Origin: Membranipora membranacea
Lineage: Eukaryota > Bryozoa > Gymnolaemata > Cheilostomatida > Membraniporidae
Assembly (NCBI GenBank): GCA_914767715.1
Contig: OU612068.1
Location: 13,764,001 to 13,828,000, forward strand
Length of the DNA stretch: 64,000 bases
Reading direction: 5' to 3'
Part shown: positions 57,758 through 64,000 of the stretch, in pieces
Layout of the letters: every line of letters begins with the position of its first letter
How positions within the stretch are numbered: the stretch's first letter is position 1
Notes under the pieces: generated by a model
Told to the model about the DNA's origin: nothing
Seen by the model: the letters and a program-made list of their open reading frames with translations, nothing else
The model's database searches: none
Made by a program: the position numbers and the translations under genes

Positions 57758-60700
57758 CTCTTCTCAATACTGCACCAAGTAAGTTGAATTATTTATTAAG
57801 TTTATTAAATATCTTAAAACTGTCGCGCTGTTTAGCTATAGTCAAAGGGTGGGTCATCTACAACCCATAGCTTTGGGTTGAATTTTTATCTGGCTATGGA
57901 TAGATGACCAACGCCTATTTACAAATGGCATAAACTTCATTTTGCTGTCCTATCTTCTTATTTTGACATAAATGTGATATGTTTGTTCGTTCATTCCTTC
58001 GCTTGGTCTTCTACTGTATGCAGCGACGAAATCAGCAATAATGGATTTACGTGAAATGCGTATCTGATCTTCATGGACATCATAACAGAATGAATAAGCA
58101 TATTAAAACATTTTAATTTTTAAAAATACACAATCTGGAGAGCCCATCATGTCGTTATTCATACTGGCAATAAAACCGCATTGACGTTCCAAGATTGTGA
58201 GCGAATACTATAACTGCTAACTGACTATGTAGTGGTAAATTTATCTGTGGACTTAGATAGAAATTCCTTACATATTTCTCTTAAAACAGAGCTATATAAA
58301 CAGGTCTATTGTTTTGAATATTTTAAACTGTTAATACACTAAAGGTCATGATGTGTTAATTAGTAATGGAGAATGGGGTGTGGTGGAATTTTGAATACAT
58401 TAGCCTCGTTGCTTAATGATATTGGTTTGTTGTAGAGATAATGCCACAGTTTGTCAGGTGGAGACACACTCTCCCCACGGCGGAGAGAAAGGTGGAGAGG
58501 GTCAGTCAGAGATAGAGAAAGCTCTTCAAGATGTTCTCAAACGCCTGAAAAGTACAATAAGAGTAACATCTGTACTTACATCAGGTAAGTGTTACTTACT
58601 TTCTGTAACTTACTTACTTCCTGTAACTTACTTACTAAGTGCTCTACAATACAATTAAGGGTGAAAGGATTTGGATTCTCAGTTCATTTATACCTACTAC
58701 TTGAAGACATTTTTTCTAAAAGTCTACTTCTTAGAGGAAGCTAAAGTTTATTTTTGCTAGTTTGACGGTGACATAAAGATAGCCAGCAGCAAATCCCAGA
58801 AAGCTGAGCGTGAGAAAACGCCAGCTAGCAACTAATATATGTACAAATATCTGACTCCTCGAAGGGGTGTTTTTATGACACTTCTAGTGTCGAGAAGGCT
58901 AGGTTCTTTTGGTATGGTTGCAAAAAATTGTACGAAAGTGTTAGCAGTGACTCTCTACCTAACAAATTGGTGATCTAAACATTATCATTGAATGATAAAT
59001 GCATTGTAATAAAGTGGGATTCAAGTAAAAAACAAATCTGTAACACAACACATATTCAGAGGTTAAATGGTACTAAATCTTATACTGCTGGCTGAAGAGG
59101 AAGGATGTTTATACCAAATATGTGTGTTTGTGGTCATATGCCGTGTAATAGAATACGATAAGAAAACCATCGCTAAGTAAATATAAATAAGAGATGGCTT
59201 TACACAGTATTTGTCATCATTGCTGTTGTTATAAGTGTAGCTCATAGGAACAGCTGACATTTTTTTAGAGCGAGCCTCGAAATTTGATGCTGCCACAATA
59301 AGTGTGACTGTCCTAGGGGAATAGATTGTTTACGAGAAGAACGGTTGTCATTTCACGAAGGCTTGAATTAGCTAACATTAACTCCACCTAATTACTTTGC
59401 ATCAACTCCCAAATTTGGGCTAACTAACATTAGATCACCCAAAGACCCGCTAGTATTCACTCCCCTAGAGTAAGTTCATCAGATTGAAGTACCAGACCTT
59501 TGGGTTTTTTGCTGTCAAGTATAATGATGTTGCACAAACTTTGTTTTGATTATTAATCCTCCAAAAGTAGACATTAAAAACCCATACGCCTCTTCAAAGC
59601 TTCTTCTAAACCGCACTTATCTCGATGCTGGAAGACTTAAATGTAACAATAAATTATTGATACCTTAATCTAATTTGATCTCTAACATTATTCACAGTAA
59701 TCTTAGCCTTTGCATATTGTAGGAGATGGGTGAGCGGTCCCCCCCACACCTGCTCACCCCCTACAGCATGCCTCGGCTTCAGCAAACCATTAGACTGGTA
59801 TTTAGACCTAGATGTCACCTATGTTTGATTACAGGAAATGCCTCAGCGGTTGATTCAGAGCTGACTGTGCTGTCAGCATTGATGGATATCGGAGTTATCC
59901 CTGAGAAAGACGTAGTGACTCGTAAAGACCCAGCCTTGTACTTTGAATGGCTGAGGATATTTTCAGCAGTGACAAACCCACTGATATTTGTCACAGATCG
60001 GAACAGTGTCGCTTGGAGAGTGATTGAGGAGAGACGGCAAAGGCCCACTGTGGTAAGTGAGTATCTGTGAAATCATTATCTTTAAGCAAGGAGTTGGAGT
60101 TAGTTCCTCTGACTCCTTGCTTCTAGGGACAAAAGTCTTCTAGGAAGGTTTTCCTAGATTTTATATCCGCAAAGTGAAGTTTATGTCCGTGCCGGCAAGT
60201 AGCTACAGTAGGTGGCACATGGATTTTGCAGAGTTGCTGACGTACAATGGTAATGCTAATATTCATTTCAACTGAATTTAATTGTTGTTTTTAGCTTAAA
60301 ATTCCGCCTTCCCGGTGGATTACTAGATTAAGGGAGAGAACGGAATAAACGGAGGTAGATACATGGAATGGGATTAAAATTACCTCATACCCCCTTTATG
60401 CATACTAAGAACAATTAAATTAAAAGTGTGGTTTCTTACAAAACCATCGCAAAGGTCAACGACCGTATTGCATATACTTAATATTACATTAATAAAATGA
60501 GATTGTGACTTTTCAGGTCATAGTTGTGGAGAAATACTCGACTTGGGCATTCGGACACGTGATGCCACAGTATGCAGAGATCTTTAATGATCCGAATTAC
60601 CCAAAACTCTATCCAAACACTATATATCCAGAATATGCCTGTGTCAATCATGGAAAATATGAGGTATGAGCAGGCTAGAACTGACAAAAGACAGAGTTAT

Positions 60701-62567
60701 GAGTTTGTTTCGAAATTGTTGCATTATTGAAAATGAAAGGGCGAAAGGTAATATCTGGCATAAGCTGTGGTTCTTTAATCCTTGTGGTGAAGGCTTATCA
60801 ATACACCAGCTGCAATTTGGTGAGTCAACAAAGCTTAAAGAGTGACTGAAATCCGATAATCCCTGGATTACCTAAATCTTGTTATTTTAATTGAGTAATC
60901 CCTATTAAAATCAAATAATTCAGAAACAAACTGATCAATCCTAAACATTGTCCTATCTGTCCACTCAACTCTAGTTTCGACAGCATTGTAGAACCTTAAA
61001 GTTTGATTATCAACTGTTTCAAGTACAACGTAAAAACAAAAATAAATATCTTGTTTATTTGTTAATTCATTACGTACTGCTCCACATCATATTGGGGACT
61101 AGAGTTGTATATGCGCTCAAGCTGCGCTGGAATAGCTGATGGTATTAGTTGCATTCCATTGTCAACCACGTTGGGTGGGGAAAGTGGTGCTATTACCTGC
61201 TATCTGGCCACAGTTTGAGCTGTAAACTAGGACTAACGGTTAGGTGAAAAAGGCATCGTCCTCCCTCGACGTTTATGGTTTGATTTGATTTTGTTACAGT
61301 ATATGCAAGTTGTATCAGAGTGGAATTACTTCAACACACCATTAGCAGCATGGGTTGATGCTGGCATCTACAGATTCGCTGTAGAATCTGGTGATTTCAG
61401 ACCCTTCGAGATCAAACCATTAAAGGGTTTTGACCCTTCAAAGGTAGACAATTATTATCAATCGTTATGACATTTATCTCCCTCTTGTGGTTTTGCTTTT
61501 CACGGTGCAGTTTGATAACTTGAAGGAAAGTTCATATCATGACAGCCCGATAAATTATGGCAGTCATATTGTGTTACCGTCAGTCTTAAGCAATTATCTT
61601 TGCTCTCTTGTACTTATCGTATCTGAGTAAGATCAAAATTACAGAAAACCTGTAATATATTAACTAAAGATACTTTCTGTAGGTAACGGTGAACCAAATC
61701 CGGGAGCCGAAATACTTTGAGGACAATCACAGATTCATAATGAAGTATGGATCGTCCATCATAGGCGGAGGCTACTGGCTTGGTCGCATGGATGTGATGA
61801 GAAAATTTAGCAAAGACTACATGAAGTTTGTGGAGATGTTTATAGGAGAAGGGCTGGGTCACTGCGATGAACAGGTACTGTACACATGACTTATACTCCA
61901 ATACAAAGATCTGGACTTATAAAGGTCATTGTTTAAACTTCCTGGCCATCTTTGGAAAGCTCTGCAGAGCTTTTCTAAGCTTGAGGAAAGCAGGGAGCCA
62001 TGGGGAACTGGTTATCGAGAATGCAACTTCTCGTGTCCTGTTTCACAACGATGTGGTTGAAAAGCAAAAAAAATTGACACTGTAACCACATGATACACGC
62101 TACCCCTCTTATTTTGGTTTCTATAAACATTTGATGATGAGATTTATTTTCTCGAGGATCCATACCATATCCTGTGACTCCATCGACTATCTGGTCGTTC
62201 TCCATTTATAAGAGAACTTTGAGGGTTTCACACATGTTACTTGTAGCATCACTTTCCATAATAGAGATCATTGTGCCAGTCATGTTGACAAAGTGTCTAA
62301 TATCCACGTAGCATAATAGAGATCACTGTGCCAGTCATGTTGAAAAAGTGTCTAATATCCACGTAGCATAATAGAGATCACTGTGCCAGTCATGTTGACA
62401 AAGTGTCTAATATCCATACTTTTCAACAGGTGCTGGCATCAATGTTCCTACCATTCGCACCATTGCCACCAGCTGTTGAGGCACAATTTTACCAAGCCAG
62501 TACACATCCGGAGTACGACAAATGGTTCGCCTTAGCACATATAACCAGAGAGCGCGGGCTTCTCTAA
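57693..62567 (+). CDS. secreted or Golgi HtrL/YibB-like protein (putative glycosyltransferase-related), complete
   Basis: 357 residues in seven exons: 57693-57778, 58436-58584, 59835-60052, 60517-60663, 61300-61443, 61683-61874, 62430-62567; total 1074 bases in frame. The first exon encodes MRCGSLVLTFILSAIFTKA, a clear signal peptide or signal anchor, with NSS and NAT glycosylation sequons soon after. The body resembles the HtrL/YibB family (Pfam HtrL_YibB) as I recall it: an NPLIFVTDR strand (about residue 130), later MQVVSEWNYFNTPLAAWVDA and GIYRF (about 202-223; the family's WIDAGY/F motif) and SSIIGGGYWLG (about 272-282). In bacteria the gene lies in lipopolysaccharide-core loci; the enzyme activity is unproven. 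The last intron ends in a 55-base tandem repeat. An acceptor-like ctgcag immediately before the ATG suggests a 5' UTR intron. Family assignment is from motif memory, not a search. Confidence 0.72.
60087..60120. repeat. CAAGGAGT palindrome (copy in HtrL-like gene intron)
   Basis: caaggagttggagttagttc followed by ctctgactccttg is a short imperfect palindrome 34 bases after the donor of exon 3. It shares ends with elements at 19211, 39217 and 42476. Confidence 0.5.
61112..61229. repeat. foldback element, GTGCTCAAAC family (diverged copy)
   Basis: gcgctcaagctgcgctggaa at the left and ccacagtttgagctgtaaac at the right, with ttgcattccattgtcaacca inside, lie in the HtrL-like intron before exon 61300. 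It aligns with the cores at 6970, 46848 and 53503. Confidence 0.55.
62257..62421. repeat. three-copy 55-base tandem repeat abutting the last splice acceptor
   Basis: Units start at 62257, 62312 and 62367: cataatagagatcactgtgc, cagtcatgttgacaaagtgt, ctaatatccacgtag. Copies differ at only one or two positions. The third copy runs into the acceptor of the final HtrL-like exon (62430), so repeat number sets the sequence around the branch-point region. Confidence 0.9.
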
Positions 62568-64000
62568 CCGCCCCCCATACATGCCTCAGCAGACAGAAGC
62601 TCTCAGTCTAACTGATATACTGATGTTGTTGCTATACGCACAGTGTTCCTTACATAGTGACAAATACATCTTAGCATAAATGCAGTAAACAAGCTCAATA
62701 ACATAGTCTCTGCTCCAACCGTCCAATTTGTTTTCCACTTTTTTCTCTCACTGCATTAACTCAACCCCATAAAATGTGCATGCTTTTATTTTTCTCATCT
62801 TATAATTTATTACATTTATAAACAATACACCAGTGATCTATAATAATAAAATGATGAATAGAATCAGCACTTAGTAACTGATGCAGGGTTATTAATGGTA
62901 AAACAATTAGCCCCAATTCAATTTGGAAGGGTAAAATGGATGATATCGTATAATCCAGTGAATGGTCCTTTTTTAGCAGGCTGGAAAAACTCTGAGCTTT
63001 CTGATTAATGGAACTATTACAACGGCTATTATCCTGAACGATACAAAATGACTGGAACAACCTAGCCGACTTCATATATATGAACCGATAGGCTTGGTAA
63101 ATGATTCTTTATAAAAAGAAGTCTAATGATGTAAGACAATGACAGTAGTGGTTAATTCAAGCCTGATCAAAATACGAAAAACCAACTTGAAATGACAGCC
63201 TGGCGTGTTTTGAACTTTGAGCTAAATATAGTAATTGTCACTTGGCACCGAAACAAAATACACTTCATTACCAATTGTCTGTCTACCTATGTACAATGTA
63301 CGATTTTAAGCCAGTAATTTTCTCTACATAATTGTTGGCTAAGTATTGAATTTTTTGGACAAAAAGGGAGACAACTTCTTCAAAATATTCAAGCAAGAGA
63401 CAGAGATGAAAACAGAGACATGATAAAATATAATTGTCTGTAATTAATAAGAGGTGGGTTACTCCTTGGTTACACATAGTGCTTTTCTTGGCTCCCACAG
63501 TGTAAGAATTGATTGTAGTAAGTGCTCAAACAAAACCCAGGTAGTGAGTGGTAGTCCATCATCAACCACAGCCCATGTCTTAGATGGAAAACCTTACACT
63601 TCGAATTTGATGTGGTTTATAATGGAATGCCTCCGCCAGCAACCTGGGTGAGGTTAGAGCACTTAAACCACCTTAATTATTAACACGTAATTGTTGGTTA
63701 TCCATAAAAAGATGTTTTGCTTATCCGCTCCTTCTTTGACTGCAACACTGTAAACTTCTAATAGCTGAAACAAAGAAGAAGACTTGTCACAGTCACTAAG
63801 CTCAATCCTTTCATTTTCATAATCAAAATGTAACAGGATTTACTTTGATGCTGCTATCTGGTCAGAAAGGTGTCTAACTTCACTTACAAGGAAAGGTAAC
63901 TCCAAATACTCGCAAATTAGACGATTAAAGTGGTGAAGGAGAACCACCTGGTAACACTACATCACTGATTTCACGCGTTGATTTTTTCAAGCTTCCATTG
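62568..64000. other. 3' flank of the HtrL-like gene
   Basis: No gene could be supported. Frames of 70-90 codons on the minus strand (62800-63075, 63283-63498) are hydrophobic and A/T-driven, without a recognisable domain. A diverged foldback lies at 63521-63669. A gene continuing beyond the window is possible. Confidence 0.5.
63521..63669. repeat. foldback element, GTGCTCAAAC family (diverged copy)
   Basis: The left end is agtgctcaaacaaaacccag; the right end contains aatggaatgcctccgccagc, then aacctgggtg and gagcacttaaac. The terminal inverted repeats match the ends of the 46820-46918 hairpin, and cccaggt/acctggg pair within. Confidence 0.65.

Noticed and set aside
62800-63075. Terminal exon of a minus-strand gene beyond the window
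   Set aside because: Open for 91 codons with a TAATAAAT after the stop, but the protein is hydrophobic and unrecognisable; support is too weak.
1-64000. CRISPR arrays, bacterial operons, viral or LINE/LTR coding regions
   Set aside because: None seen; tandem repeats here have no spacer structure, and no reverse transcriptase or integrase motifs were recognised.

Overview
The window is nuclear DNA of an animal. Genes are split into many short exons with GT-AG introns, two-thirds or so of the bases are A/T by eye, and the intergenic and intronic DNA is full of small foldback elements, tandem repeats and one tRNA-derived SINE. The proteins are clearly metazoan (RFX6-type transcription factor, axonemal dynein, TTLL4, CFAP20DC) but rather diverged from the vertebrate ones as I remember them. 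A non-bilaterian such as a sponge seems most likely to me, but this is an inference and the species cannot be read from the sequence.

Layout, left to right: (1) 249-5430, plus strand, the last seven exons of an outer-arm axonemal dynein heavy chain of DNAH5/DNAH8 type. (2) 6428-15698, minus strand, a complete 16-exon RFX6-like gene (580 codons). (3) 17791-25727, plus strand, a complete 12-exon gene for an 818-residue protein with AT-hooks and C2H2 zinc fingers. (4) 27239-37833 (possibly extended to 26596), minus strand, a TTLL4-like tubulin polyglutamylase. (5) 40278-50435, plus strand, a 16-exon CFAP20DC (human C3orf67) orthologue. (6) 50436-57692, a repeat-rich gap. (7) 57693-62567, plus strand, a 7-exon gene for a predicted secreted/Golgi protein resembling the HtrL/YibB family. 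All exon junctions were checked by hand: splice sites match and phases add up exactly in every model.

Three of the genes belong to cilia (dynein, TTLL4, CFAP20DC), and the RFX gene belongs to the transcription-factor family that controls ciliary genes. The TTLL4 and CFAP20DC genes are divergent, and the DNA between them holds a near-perfect X-box (RFX site). The most unusual observations are: an in-frame TGA in TTLL4 followed, after a normal intron in the right phase, by another open exon (possible readthrough); an inverted partial copy of an RFX6 exon, with its splice donor, just upstream of the RFX6 gene; an HtrL/YibB-like gene with a signal peptide in an animal; a GC-AG intron in the dynein gene; a decoy exon plus large foldback inside the zinc-finger gene; and a near-perfect 99-bp hairpin in a CFAP20DC intron that belongs to a dispersed family.
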